Below, one piece after another: positions 37,207 to 46,755 of a stretch of DNA of 64,000 nucleotides. Numbering within the stretch: the first letter of the stretch is position 1; each line of letters starts with the position of its first letter. Source of the stretch: Aliiroseovarius halocynthiae (GTDB lineage Bacteria; Pseudomonadota; Alphaproteobacteria; Rhodobacterales; Rhodobacteraceae). A program made the position numbers and the translations under genes. The notes beneath the pieces were generated by a model. The model was not told the origin of the DNA. It searched no databases and saw only the letters and a program-made list of their open reading frames with translations. The stretch lies in the NCBI RefSeq assembly GCF_007004645.1, contig NZ_ML660019.1:1322437-1386436 (forward strand). The letters run 5' to 3'.

Positions 37207-39672
37207 ATGGGCAGAATTATTCTGTGGATGATCCGCGGCATCGCCGCCTTGGTGGTGATAGCGGTCCTGCTGTCGGGGATGGTCTATTATCTGGCCTCGC
37301 AATCTCTGCCTGACTATGACGTCACACGCGAAACACCCGGCATCACTGCCCCCGTCGAAATTGTGCGCAACAACGCCAATATCCCCCATATTCTGGGCGA
37401 GAATGATAGCGATGTATTCTTCGGTCTTGGCTATGCGCATGCGCAGGACCGGCTGTGGCAGATGATCATCATGCGCCGCACCGTCCAAGGCCGCCTGTCC
37501 GAGGTCTTCGGGCGTCGTACGTTGAAAACGGACGAGCTGCTGCGACGGCTGGATCTGTACAATTTGGCGCGCGCGTCGCTTGAGTATCAAGATGACGACA
37601 CCAAGATGGCGCTAGAGGCCTATGCATCAGGTGTGAATGCCTATCTGTCGCGCGTGAATACCGAGGCCCTGGGGCGTGGTGCCCCCGAATTCTTTTTGTT
37701 TTCAAACGAGATCTCGCCGTGGCAACCCGCCGACAGTCTAGCCATCCTGAAATTGATGGGCCTGCAATTGGCAGGCCATCTTGAAGACGAGGTTCTGCGC
37801 GCGCGCGTGTCCCTGACACTGCCTGAAGATCGTGTACGCGACATCCTGCCAGACATGCCTGGGCATGGTATTGCGGCGCTGCCCGAATACGCATCATTCT
37901 TTGATCAAGCGGCCCCGCAATTCGCAAGCCTAGGTGAACAGGATCGTCCCGCCATGTGGCCCAGCCCACGTCGTGGATTCGCAGGCGCGTCGAACGGATG
38001 GGCAGCAGCCCCCACACGCTCGGCTGCGGGTGGCACGCTTCTGGCAAACGACCCGCATCTGGGTTTCTCGGCGCCCGCGATCTGGTATCTGGCGCGGCTT
38101 GAATTGCAAACCGGAGGCGTCATTGGTGGCACCATCCCGGGAATGCCCCTGATCCTGGCCGGGCGGAGCGACAGCTTCGGATACGGCATCACCTCATCCT
38201 ATCTGGACGATCAAGATTTGCATCTTGAACAGTTGAACCCGGACAATCCCGACGAAATACGCACGCCTGATGGCTTCACCCCGATCACCACACGCGCCTC
38301 GATCGTGCGCATCAAGGATGAGGCCCCGATTACTCTGACGCTGCAATGGACACCAAACGGTCCGATCCTTCCGCCTGAAATGTATGATCTTGGCCTGATC
38401 ACGCCAGTCGGCCACGCGATGTCGCTGTCCTGGACGTTGTTGACCGAAAAGGACCGCTCGATGAGCGCAGGCATCGGCTTGATGCGTGCGAAAACAGTGA
38501 TGGAAGGCATCGCAGCGGGTGCCGATTACGTCGCCCCCAGCCAGACCTTGACCATGGTCGACAAAGACTCGATTGCCATGAAGGTGATCGGCGTTATGCC
38601 CGGCCGCAATCCGCGCAACCAAACGCAGGGCCGTATCCCAAGCCCGGCCTGGAACGCAGTAAACCTTTGGGGCACACCGCTGAGCTATAGCGCGAACCCC
38701 AAATTTGTGCAGCCGACGGGCGGGATTGTCGGCAACACCAACAACAAGATCATCGACCGCCCCTTCCCCGAGCACATGAGCTTCAATTGGGGCGACAGCC
38801 AGCGCATCCAACGCTGGCAGCGCCTGATGCAAGCCCGCGAGGTGCACACGCGCGATAGCTTCATCGAAGCACAGCTGGATACCGTCTCGGTGACCGCGCG
38901 TACGTTATTGCCGCTGGTGGCTGCAGATCTTTGGTTCACTGGCGAGGCCGCGCCCGCCGGCACGCAAGATCGAAATCGCCAAGATGCGCTAACATTGCTT
39001 GCCAACTGGAATGGCGAGATGAACGAGCATATGCCCGAACCCCTGATCTATTCTGCATGGATGCGCGCGCTTCAAAGCCGACTGATCCGCGACGAGTTAG
39101 GACCGCTCGCCACGGCTTTCAAACATGTCGACCCAGTCTTTGTCGAGCGTGTGTATCGTGATGTAGATACCGCATCGGTTTGGTGCGACGTCATCCAGTC
39201 GGCTGCGCGCGAAACCTGCTCTGACATTGCACTTGTTGCGCTGGACGACGCGCTTTTGTGGTTGTCCGAGAATGCACGCGGCAAACAGGAAAGCTTGCGC
39301 TGGGGGGACTATCATCTGGCCGTTCACAAACATGCAACGTTGGGCGAGGTTCCGTTTCTGAAATGGTTCGTGAATATCCGCCAATCAACATCCGGCGGTG
39401 ACAATACCCTGCTACGCGGTTTGACGTCGGGTGTTGGCAAAAACCCTTTTCAGAACGTACATGGCGCAGCCTATCGCGGGATCTATGATTTCTCGGATCC
39501 GGACAGCTCGCTTTTCGTGATCTCGACCGGGCAATCCGGCCACCCCCTGTCACGTCACTACGACGATTTAGGAGAGCTTTGGCGCCGTGGAGAATTCACC
39601 CCAATGTCACTGGATCCTGAATTGGCGCGAGCGGCAGCCGTTGGGATAACGCACCTGATTCCAATAAATTAG
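37207..39672 (+). CDS. Penicillin acylase family protein (Ntn hydrolase, possible AHL acylase)
   Basis: The 821-residue protein has an N-terminal signal-anchor (about 8-32), an alpha-chain region with the GLGYAHAQDRLWQM motif near 74, and the self-cleavage site GAS-N-GWA with the N-terminal nucleophile Ser262. The beta chain follows (NDPHLGF, GIPG-like GTIPGMPLILAGR). Enzymes of this class cut amide bonds in penicillins, acyl-homoserine lactones or other N-acyl compounds in the periplasm. The start is the ATG at 37207; a TTG lies two codons earlier. Confidence 0.92.
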   Translation: MGRIILWMIRGIAALVVIAVLLSGMVYYLASQSLPDYDVTRETPGITAPVEIVRNNANIPHILGENDSDVFFGLGYAHAQDRLWQMIIMRRTVQGRLSEVFGRRTLKTDELLRRLDLYNLARASLEYQDDDTKMALEAYASGVNAYLSRVNTEALGRGAPEFFLFSNEISPWQPADSLAILKLMGLQLAGHLEDEVLRARVSLTLPEDRVRDILPDMPGHGIAALPEYASFFDQAAPQFASLGEQDRPAMWPSPRRGFAGASNGWAAAPTRSAAGGTLLANDPHLGFSAPAIWYLARLELQTGGVIGGTIPGMPLILAGRSDSFGYGITSSYLDDQDLHLEQLNPDNPDEIRTPDGFTPITTRASIVRIKDEAPITLTLQWTPNGPILPPEMYDLGLITPVGHAMSLSWTLLTEKDRSMSAGIGLMRAKTVMEGIAAGADYVAPSQTLTMVDKDSIAMKVIGVMPGRNPRNQTQGRIPSPAWNAVNLWGTPLSYSANPKFVQPTGGIVGNTNNKIIDRPFPEHMSFNWGDSQRIQRWQRLMQAREVHTRDSFIEAQLDTVSVTARTLLPLVAADLWFTGEAAPAGTQDRNRQDALTLLANWNGEMNEHMPEPLIYSAWMRALQSRLIRDELGPLATAFKHVDPVFVERVYRDVDTASVWCDVIQSAARETCSDIALVALDDALLWLSENARGKQESLRWGDYHLAVHKHATLGEVPFLKWFVNIRQSTSGGDNTLLRGLTSGVGKNPFQNVHGAAYRGIYDFSDPDSSLFVISTGQSGHPLSRHYDDLGELWRRGEFTPMSLDPELARAAAVGITHLIPIN

Positions 39673-39832
39673 GGATTTGGGCCGTCAGAAAACACCCGTT
39701 TAGATATAGCAATCAAACCTCGGCTTGGTACTCGCCCTATCCCAAGTTGTTTCTGAGGAAGTTTACGCTAGGGCAACGTTGACCGATCATAGTGGAAAGC
39801 TATTTTTTCTGCACCTGCAAAGTGAGGTAATT

Positions 39833-40912
39833 ATGGCAACGTTTATCGCTAACGGCTCAGACATTCTTAGTAACCCAAACGTTTCTTCGAACAGCAGCGG
39901 GGGACAAGATGGCGCAGGTCAGATGACCGTCCAAGGCGGTCAACAGATCTTTCCTGATGAGTATCTGGTCGAGTTCGAAGTTCAGGATGTCCTTCCCTCG
40001 GGCGAGTTTGATGGCCAAACCAAGTTCGTCAAAGTTACAGTATATGCGTCTGTCGCCGATTATAACGCGGGAAATGCGACCTATACGTATAACCCGCAAA
40101 ACCCCGGACAATGGGCAAACGTTCAGTCATCAGTCGATGGCATCGGTGACAGCTATGTTCGCTTCAACGCGAACGTGCTTGTCTCATCTGATCCCAATGC
40201 GCCCTCGCTGAATACCATTTTCGTGGCACCCGGCAGCAACGTTGCGAACACCCCGAATATGGTCTTCGATCACCACACGGATATCGACTATGATAACGAC
40301 GGGTCCATTGATGCAAATACGACAGAAGACGGAAACGGCTTCTTCAATATCGCGAACTCGCAAGTGGTATGCTTTACCAACGGAACTTTCATTCAGACGC
40401 CAGCTGGGGAGCGCCCAATTGAAACCCTGAAAAAAGGGGATTGGGTCACCACAGCAGATAATGGCCCGCAAAGAATCCTCTGGATTGGTGGGCAACCCGT
40501 TCATCGAAATCTTCTGAAATTGGTTCCCAAGTTGCGCCCTATCCTCATTCCAGAAGGTGTTCTTGGCGCGACAAGACGAACACTGGTGTCGCGACAGCAC
40601 GCAATTCTCGACAGTGATCAAAGCCGTTTGGTGAGAGCCATCCGAATGACCAAAAAAACCGGCAGCAGAATGCGCATAGCCAATGGGGTACGAGAGGTCA
40701 CCTATTTCCATATCCTTTTCGAAAACCATGAAGTCATTTTTGCCAATGGCGTCGCTTCGGAAAGCTATTTCCCCGGAAATCAAGCGCTTCGTATGCTCAC
40801 TCCGCGCCTGCGCCGTCAAGTATACGAGATATTCCCGCGCCTTTCGCAGACCCTGAACGGCAGGCAAGATGTACATGACGTCTATGGGGCACATGCACGG
40901 CCCATGCTGTAA
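39833..40912 (+). CDS. Hint-domain protein with calcium-type motif
   Basis: The 359-residue protein has no signal peptide. Residues 1-175 form an extracellular-type domain rich in Asn, Ser and Asp, with an EF-hand-like loop DYDNDGSID at 152-160. A Hint (hedgehog/intein) domain starts at Cys180 in VVCFTNGTFI and continues through GERPIETLKKGDWV, LVSRQHAIL and YFHILFENHEVIFANG. Such proteins are frequent in Rhodobacterales and probably leave by type I secretion; whether the Hint domain cleaves here is unknown. The ATG at 39833 has AGG upstream. Confidence 0.88.
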   Translation: MATFIANGSDILSNPNVSSNSSGGQDGAGQMTVQGGQQIFPDEYLVEFEVQDVLPSGEFDGQTKFVKVTVYASVADYNAGNATYTYNPQNPGQWANVQSSVDGIGDSYVRFNANVLVSSDPNAPSLNTIFVAPGSNVANTPNMVFDHHTDIDYDNDGSIDANTTEDGNGFFNIANSQVVCFTNGTFIQTPAGERPIETLKKGDWVTTADNGPQRILWIGGQPVHRNLLKLVPKLRPILIPEGVLGATRRTLVSRQHAILDSDQSRLVRAIRMTKKTGSRMRIANGVREVTYFHILFENHEVIFANGVASESYFPGNQALRMLTPRLRRQVYEIFPRLSQTLNGRQDVHDVYGAHARPML

Positions 40913-41073
40913 ACGCCGCTAACGCAGCGCCTTTGTTGCAAGAACAACTCGAACGCAGATCGATCCCAGCCCAACCCGTATGGGTAATTGCGGCGTTCTT
41001 TTCCCCTTATTCTTGTCCTACCCCCTTCGTTACATCAGCCCAACTGATCAACAAACGCGAATGGGGGGATGTC

Positions 41074-41877
41074 ATGGATAACGTCTCGCAAGGAATGAGT
41101 TGGCTACAGGCCAACACACTGAACGTCGTATATGTCGTCGCCATCGCAATTGCGGCGTATTGGCTGGCAAGTTTGGTGAAGCGGCTGATTATCAGCTTTG
41201 GCCGCAGCCATGAAGCGCTGGACGAGACTCTGTTCCATTTTCTGGGGTCGATCGCCCGGTATGCGGTTTTGGCCTTCGCGGGCCTTATGGTTCTGGATCG
41301 CTTTGGCATCCAGACCACATCGCTTGTCGCCATTCTGGGCGCGGCGGGTCTGGCCGTTGGGCTGGCCCTGCAGGGCACACTTTCAAGCCTTGCGGCAGGA
41401 ATTATGTTGATCTTGTTTCGCCCGTTTAAAGTTGGTGATTTCGTCGACGCTGCGGGTACGTTCGGCAAGGTGGACGCAATCACGCTGTTCACCACGGACA
41501 TGATCACATTCGACAATCAGCACATCATTATTCCGAACTCCGAGATCTGGGGTGCCAAGATCATCAACCACTCGCACCACGCGATCCGTGGGGTGGATCT
41601 GACGGCATCCGTGGCCTATGGAAGCGACATCAAAAAGGTCAAAGCCTCGATCGCTAAGGTTCTGAAAGCAAACAAACATGTGTTGGCTGATCCCGCCCCT
41701 TTCGTCGAGGTCGAGACGCTGAACGCGTCATCCGTAGACCTTTTGGTCCGCCCCTTTACCGAAGGCGAACATTACTTCGACGTAAAATACAGCCTGCCCC
41801 AAGCGATCTATGAACAGTTCAAGAAAGACGGGATCGAGATTCCGTTCCAGCAGATCGTCGTCCACAACGCCATCTAG
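41074..41877 (+). CDS. mscS: Small-conductance mechanosensitive channel MscS
   Basis: The channel opens on membrane tension and releases solutes during hypo-osmotic shock. The 267-residue chain has three membrane helices; the pore helix TM3 is seen in LGAAGLAVGLALQGTLSSLAAG near 90-111, with the Gly/Ala pattern of MscS. The beta domain motif FRPFKVGDFV and PNSEIWGAKIIN follow. The start at 41074 has a G-run upstream. Confidence 0.95.
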   Translation: MDNVSQGMSWLQANTLNVVYVVAIAIAAYWLASLVKRLIISFGRSHEALDETLFHFLGSIARYAVLAFAGLMVLDRFGIQTTSLVAILGAAGLAVGLALQGTLSSLAAGIMLILFRPFKVGDFVDAAGTFGKVDAITLFTTDMITFDNQHIIIPNSEIWGAKIINHSHHAIRGVDLTASVAYGSDIKKVKASIAKVLKANKHVLADPAPFVEVETLNASSVDLLVRPFTEGEHYFDVKYSLPQAIYEQFKKDGIEIPFQQIVVHNAI

Positions 41878-41921
41878 CGTACCCCAACACTTGGGCGATG
41901 ATGGCCGCCACTCAAGGCCAT

Positions 41922-41947
41922 GAAGACCACCCTTCGGGGTGGTCTTC
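41922..41947. terminator. Terminator between mscS and hflX
   Basis: An 11-bp perfect stem (GAAGACCACCC with GGGTGGTCTTC) encloses a TTCG tetraloop. There is no strong T tract, but the position between convergent genes fits a two-way terminator. Confidence 0.65.
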
Positions 41948-41966
41948 TCACGTTTGGCTAGAGGAT

Positions 41967-43277
41967 CTAAATCGCCGCGTATTCAGCCGACTGCCGCTCG
42001 GTCCAGGTCACGGTGACGCTCCACCCTTCTTCCCCTGGCTCTTCGTCTTCGACGATACCTTTTTCGAAAAGCCAAGCGCGTTTCTTACCCTCGGAGAAGG
42101 CCAGTTGCAGAACCTCCGTCCGGCGCGGCTCATCAAGGGCCGCATCGATGGCCGAAACCAAATCATCAAAACCCTCGCCGGTGATGGCCGACAGTGTCAG
42201 AATGTGATCCGAGCGTGATGCTTCCTTGCGGCGTGCGTCAGCGTCATCGTCGTCTAACAGATCGAGTTTGTTCCAGATCTCTAACTGCGGCGTTTCTTCA
42301 TTCACGCCAAGTTCAGCCATAATGGTCGCTACATCCTGCGCTTGCTCATCTGTGCCTTCATGGCTGATGTCGCGCACATGCAGGATCAAATCGGCGGCCA
42401 ACACCTCTTCCAACGTGGCGCGGAAGGCGGCAACCAACTGCGTTGGAAGATCCGAGATAAATCCCACTGTGTCCGACAGAATAACCTTGCGGCCACCACC
42501 CTGCCCCGGTGTTTTGCCCAAAGCGGGCAGTTCGATTTGCCGCATGGTCGGATCGAGCGTCGCGAACAGCATGTCTTTCGCCAGCACCTTCGCCCCGGTC
42601 ATCCGGTTGAACAGCGTAGATTTTCCAGCATTGGTATAGCCAACAAGCGCAACAATCGGGAACGGTACCTTGGCGCGGGCGGCGCGGTGCAGCTCGCGGG
42701 TTTTTACGACCTTTTCCAACTGCTTGCGCAGACGGTTCATGTGATCATCAATGGCGCGGCGGTCAGCCTCGATCTGGGTTTCACCAGGACCACCGACAAA
42801 GCCAAGCCCGCCACGCTGACGTTCAAGGTGGGTCCACGCCCGCACCAGACGTGTGCGCTGATAGGACAGCGCGGCCATTTCGACCTGTAACACACCTTCG
42901 CGGGTGCGCGCACGGTCCGAGAAAATCTCGAGGATCAAGCCCGTCCGGTCCAGAATCTTGACGTTCCATTCCTTTTCCAGATTGCGCTGCTGAACCGGGC
43001 TGACAGGCCCATCAATCAGCACAAGATCCACCTCGGCCAGCTTAAGTCGTTGGCTCAGGTCATCAAGCTTACCTTTGGAAAACAGCTTACCAGGATGCGG
43101 GTCGCGCAAACGCACAATTTCTGATCCCGCTACCTCGAGATGCGGAAGCGCCGCGGCCAAAGACACAGCTTCGTCCAACGCGGGACCAGCGGTCCGGCGG
43201 TTGAGGTCTGAGGTCAGTTCTGGGTGAAGGACCCAAGCGCGGGTGGCCTTCTCCTCTTGTTCAATGAGGTCAGTCAG
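41967..43277 (-). CDS. hflX: Ribosome-associated GTPase HflX (probable CTG start)
   Basis: HflX is a GTPase that splits stalled ribosomes. It has the HflX N-terminal domain, the GGPGETQIE motif, Walker [13 protein letters not shown], a DTVGFI switch II and NKLD. The first conventional start is a TTG at 43178 (403 residues), but the frame stays open upstream and encodes the conserved family opening [11 protein letters not shown]. In that extension no ATG, GTG or TTG exists; a CTG at 43277 overlaps the hfq stop as CTGA, so I extend to it. This gives 436 residues. Confidence 0.85.
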   Translation of the reverse strand: MTDLIEQEEKATRAWVLHPELTSDLNRRTAGPALDEAVSLAAALPHLEVAGSEIVRLRDPHPGKLFSKGKLDDLSQRLKLAEVDLVLIDGPVSPVQQRNLEKEWNVKILDRTGLILEIFSDRARTREGVLQVEMAALSYQRTRLVRAWTHLERQRGGLGFVGGPGETQIEADRRAIDDHMNRLRKQLEKVVKTRELHRAARAKVPFPIVALVGYTNAGKSTLFNRMTGAKVLAKDMLFATLDPTMRQIELPALGKTPGQGGGRKVILSDTVGFISDLPTQLVAAFRATLEEVLAADLILHVRDISHEGTDEQAQDVATIMAELGVNEETPQLEIWNKLDLLDDDDADARRKEASRSDHILTLSAITGEGFDDLVSAIDAALDEPRRTEVLQLAFSEGKKRAWLFEKGIVEDEEPGEEGWSVTVTWTERQSAEYAAI

Positions 43278-43510
43278 CTTTCTTCGCCGTCATAAAGATT
43301 GATCGGTTGGCCCGGCATAATGGTCGAAATCGCGTGCTTGTACACAAGCTGCGACTGCCCATCGCGACGCAGAAGGACGCAGAAATTGTCGAACCAGGAA
43401 ATCACGCCCTGAAGCTTTACGCCGTTGATCAGAAAGATCGTTACCGGAACTTTCGATTTGCGCACATGGTTCAGGAATGCATCTTGCAAGTTTTGCTTAT
43501 CCGCAGCCAT
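43274..43510 (-). CDS. hfq: RNA chaperone Hfq
   Basis: Hfq is a hexameric Sm-like protein that pairs small RNAs with messages. The 78-residue chain has both Sm motifs: [21 protein letters not shown] and the C-terminal YKHAISTI with the RNA-contacting lysine and histidine. Its C-terminal tail is very short, as usual in alphaproteobacteria. It heads hfq-hflX, and the 166-base gap before it should hold its promoter. Confidence 0.98.
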   Translation of the reverse strand: MAADKQNLQDAFLNHVRKSKVPVTIFLINGVKLQGVISWFDNFCVLLRRDGQSQLVYKHAISTIMPGQPINLYDGEES

Positions 43511-43676
43511 TATTATTGCCTTTTTTGTTTCGTGCTGCCGGAAAACGGCAGGAATTTCACCTGATTGTCACTATGGCTTGCTCTTTTGACGGTTTCCACC
43601 CCCAAATTGCCCGCAGATTTGGAAGGTATGGCATGTAAACCACAGACAACTGAAATTTGGTCCAAAACTGCCTTGT

Positions 43677-45215
43677 TTATCGCCGCCAGATGTCGGGGCT
43701 GAGCAACGCAATAATCGCCAACGTTTCTAGACGCCCCAGGATCATCGACCCAGTCAAAATAAGCTTGGCAGGCATGTTCAGATCGACGACCGGCAGAGGT
43801 TCGACCGCGACGATTTCAACCAAGGGACCTGTTGTTGTCAGCGTGGCAATGGCAAGGATCATCGCGCTTTCGAAATCCTGTCCAGTCAGGGCCAGCAGCC
43901 CCATGATCAGCGCGACCGACATTGCCATCAGCATGAAGAACACCCATGCCATATAGGCGCCACGGCCACGCAGGTGGCGCGCCTCGGTCCCTGCCCCGCC
44001 GACCGAGTTTGGATGCACCAGCTTTTGCATCTCACGTAGACCATGCAGGTAAAGCGCATAGACGCGCATCAGTTTCGCCCCACCAGCAGTCGTTGCAACA
44101 CCCCCACCAAGCATCGCCAACCCCATGAGCAATAAGCCAGGAGTGTCGAGCCCTGACCAATTCTGGCTAGCCTCCCATGCCTGACTTTCAAACCCGGCTG
44201 TCGTTAGAAAAGACAAAACGGTAAACAGCGACCCCCACAATGAAGTCAGCCCTGCTGTTAGGTTCAGTTCTTCGTCTACCTCGTAGGCGCCGATCCAATG
44301 GCGCAGGAATAAAAAGCTGGTCAATGACACAACGATCACAGCGGCAAGTCGAATTTCGGGATCTCGCCACAGTGATGGCGTCTCGCTGGACTGCATGTCG
44401 CTGGCAAATGTTTGACGCGAGATCGCAAAGATAAGGAACGCAGCAATCATCACTTCGCCGCCAAAGCCAGCGACACCGCCGGATAACCCACCAACCGGAG
44501 AGATCCCGCTTGTTGCCAGTGTCGACATGGCGTGGCACAGGCCCACAAAAGCGCTTTCGCCCGCGATGACCAGTCCGACCCAAAGCGCCGCCGTCAGGCC
44601 GGTATAAATTGGCAACAGCCGTATGCCATAGGTGCGAATACGATCTGAGAAATCAGCCACCCGCGTAATCTGGCTATAGCCCGCCCCATACCGCACATCG
44701 AACGCAGATGCGCGCACTCCGAACCGGGTTCTGACCTCGAATCCGCCAAGCGCCATAGGGGCCAGAATAGCAATCGCGCTAACCCAGATGAAAAATCCAC
44801 CCATCCAGCCGACCAACGCCCGCCACAGGTGCAACGACAGTGGCAGGCGGTCGGGGTCGGGAAACAGTGTCAATCCTGTGGTTGTCAGGGCCGATACCAT
44901 TTCGACATAGGCGTTCAGAAATGTCGTCGTGCGCAAAGCTTGGTGAAAAGGAACAGCCAGCATCACTGGCAACAGCACGAACAGCCCCAGAAGTGCCATC
45001 AAATGGCGCCGATGCCTTGTGGATCTGGGTTGATCCGCCATCGCAATCGCCAGAAAGAAGGTCAGAAACCCAAACAGCAAAGCACCATACAGGAACACCC
45101 GCCCCTGATAATACTCGGCCACGGTCCAGGCGAATCCGGCGGGCAGCAGCATTGCCAGCACGCTGATCCCCATCAGGATCACAAGCAGCGGCAATTTGGT
45201 GATCTGGGTCAGCAT
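43677..45215 (-). CDS. trkH: Trk potassium uptake protein TrkH
   Basis: TrkH is the ion-conducting subunit of the Trk system. The 512-residue protein has around ten hydrophobic segments and the filter-type repeats, including SALTTTGLTLF near 109, LATSGISPVGG, LTTAGFE and TLTTTGP near the C-terminus. It follows trkA by 8 bases on the same strand. Placement next to ntrYX is the standard alphaproteobacterial order. Confidence 0.96.
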   Translation of the reverse strand: MLTQITKLPLLVILMGISVLAMLLPAGFAWTVAEYYQGRVFLYGALLFGFLTFFLAIAMADQPRSTRHRRHLMALLGLFVLLPVMLAVPFHQALRTTTFLNAYVEMVSALTTTGLTLFPDPDRLPLSLHLWRALVGWMGGFFIWVSAIAILAPMALGGFEVRTRFGVRASAFDVRYGAGYSQITRVADFSDRIRTYGIRLLPIYTGLTAALWVGLVIAGESAFVGLCHAMSTLATSGISPVGGLSGGVAGFGGEVMIAAFLIFAISRQTFASDMQSSETPSLWRDPEIRLAAVIVVSLTSFLFLRHWIGAYEVDEELNLTAGLTSLWGSLFTVLSFLTTAGFESQAWEASQNWSGLDTPGLLLMGLAMLGGGVATTAGGAKLMRVYALYLHGLREMQKLVHPNSVGGAGTEARHLRGRGAYMAWVFFMLMAMSVALIMGLLALTGQDFESAMILAIATLTTTGPLVEIVAVEPLPVVDLNMPAKLILTGSMILGRLETLAIIALLSPDIWRR

Positions 45216-45223
45216 GGCACGCC

Positions 45224-46600
45224 CTAGAAAAAGTCGATCGAGACCTGCAACAGACGCTCGACCTCGGGCACGTCGTCGGCCATGCAGAACAAGGTCACGA
45301 CATCGCCTTCATCTATGCGCACAGCCCCGGTCGGTTTGACGACAGTTTCGCCCTTCAACACGGCACCGACCAGCACACCTTCCGGAAAATCCACATCACG
45401 AATGGCCTTCCCGGCAATCGGTGACGTGGACAGAACTTGTGCTTCGATCACCTCTGCCTCGGCATCCCCAAGCGAATAGACCTCGCGCACTTTACCGTGC
45501 CGGATATGGCGCAGGATCGAGCTGACCGTTTGGGTCCGTGGGTTGATATAGGCGTCAATATTCAACGGCTCCATCAGCCCGACCAGTGACGGATCGTTGA
45601 CCAGCGCGATAGACATCGAACACCCTTCGGCCTTGGCCCGGACCGAGGACAGAAGGTTCACCTTGTCATCATCCGTCACGGCCAGAATGGCGTCCGCACG
45701 GGGCACGCCTGCTTCTTTCATAAGCTCACGGTTCATACCGTCGCCATGAAGCACCACTGTGCGCTCCAGCGTGTCAGCAGCGCGTTCGGCCACGCCGCGA
45801 TCCAGCTCGATCACCTTGGCGCGAATCCGGTCGGTGCGTGTCTCAAGCTCGCGCGCAACAGCCAAGCCAACATTGCCGCCGCCAAGGATCACGACGCGCT
45901 CTTGTCGTTTGGTCGATTTGCCGAACACTTCCAACGTGCGCGTGACGTCCTCGCTGCGGGTGAACACATAGATCTGATCGCCCGCGAACAATTGATCGCC
46001 CGGTTCGGGTGCGAAAAGCCCCTTCTCGCGGCGTACGCCGACGACAATCGCGCTGAGGGTCGAGAACAGGTCCGTCAACTGGCGCAGGGGCGTATTCAAA
46101 ACGGGGCAATCTTCGCCCAGCTGGATGCCCAACAGCTGCATCCGTCCACCCAGAAAGCTCTCGATGTCAAAAGCCGACGGCGCCTGAATGCGTTTCAAGA
46201 CGGCCTCGGCGACCTCGCGTTCTGGGCTGATGACCACGTCAATCGGCAGGTGATCACGCCGATACAGATCCGCATAGATCGCATCCAGATAGCTTTGCGA
46301 ACGCAACCGCGCGATCTTGCGTGGGATCGAGAAAACAGAATGCGCCACCTGACAGGTGACCATGTTCACCTCGTCAGAATAGGTCGCAGCGATGATCATA
46401 TCCGCGTCACGCGCATTGGCACGATCCAGCACATCCGGGTGCGAGGCATGTCCCGCGATCCCCTGAACATCCAACGTGTCGGTCGCCCGCGCCACAAGCT
46501 CGGGATTATTATCGACCACGGTCACATCATTCTGTTCATTTGAAAGATGGCGGGCGATTTGCCAGCCCACCTGGCCAGCCCCACAAATGATAACCTTCAT
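45224..46600 (-). CDS. trkA: Trk potassium transport regulator TrkA
   Basis: TrkA forms the cytoplasmic gating ring on TrkH. The 458-residue protein contains two RCK units, each with a Rossmann loop: GAGQVGWQIARHL at 7-19 and GGGNVGLAVARELE near 237, plus two RCK_C domains. The start at 46600 follows GGAG; the longer frame adds 16 residues with no site. Confidence 0.97.
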   Translation of the reverse strand: MKVIICGAGQVGWQIARHLSNEQNDVTVVDNNPELVARATDTLDVQGIAGHASHPDVLDRANARDADMIIAATYSDEVNMVTCQVAHSVFSIPRKIARLRSQSYLDAIYADLYRRDHLPIDVVISPEREVAEAVLKRIQAPSAFDIESFLGGRMQLLGIQLGEDCPVLNTPLRQLTDLFSTLSAIVVGVRREKGLFAPEPGDQLFAGDQIYVFTRSEDVTRTLEVFGKSTKRQERVVILGGGNVGLAVARELETRTDRIRAKVIELDRGVAERAADTLERTVVLHGDGMNRELMKEAGVPRADAILAVTDDDKVNLLSSVRAKAEGCSMSIALVNDPSLVGLMEPLNIDAYINPRTQTVSSILRHIRHGKVREVYSLGDAEAEVIEAQVLSTSPIAGKAIRDVDFPEGVLVGAVLKGETVVKPTGAVRIDEGDVVTLFCMADDVPEVERLLQVSIDFF

Positions 46601-46755
46601 CCGGCTCTCCTTGGAACGCAGTCTGCTGTTGTGCAGGCCCCGTGTCATGCGCGTGGGTTACGCGCGATCCATATGCAGGGATGGCAGAAGGGCGCGGCTG
46701 GGTCAATGGCCCGACCACGCCGTAGGATCACAGCGACAATGCCGTCACAGCAGGG

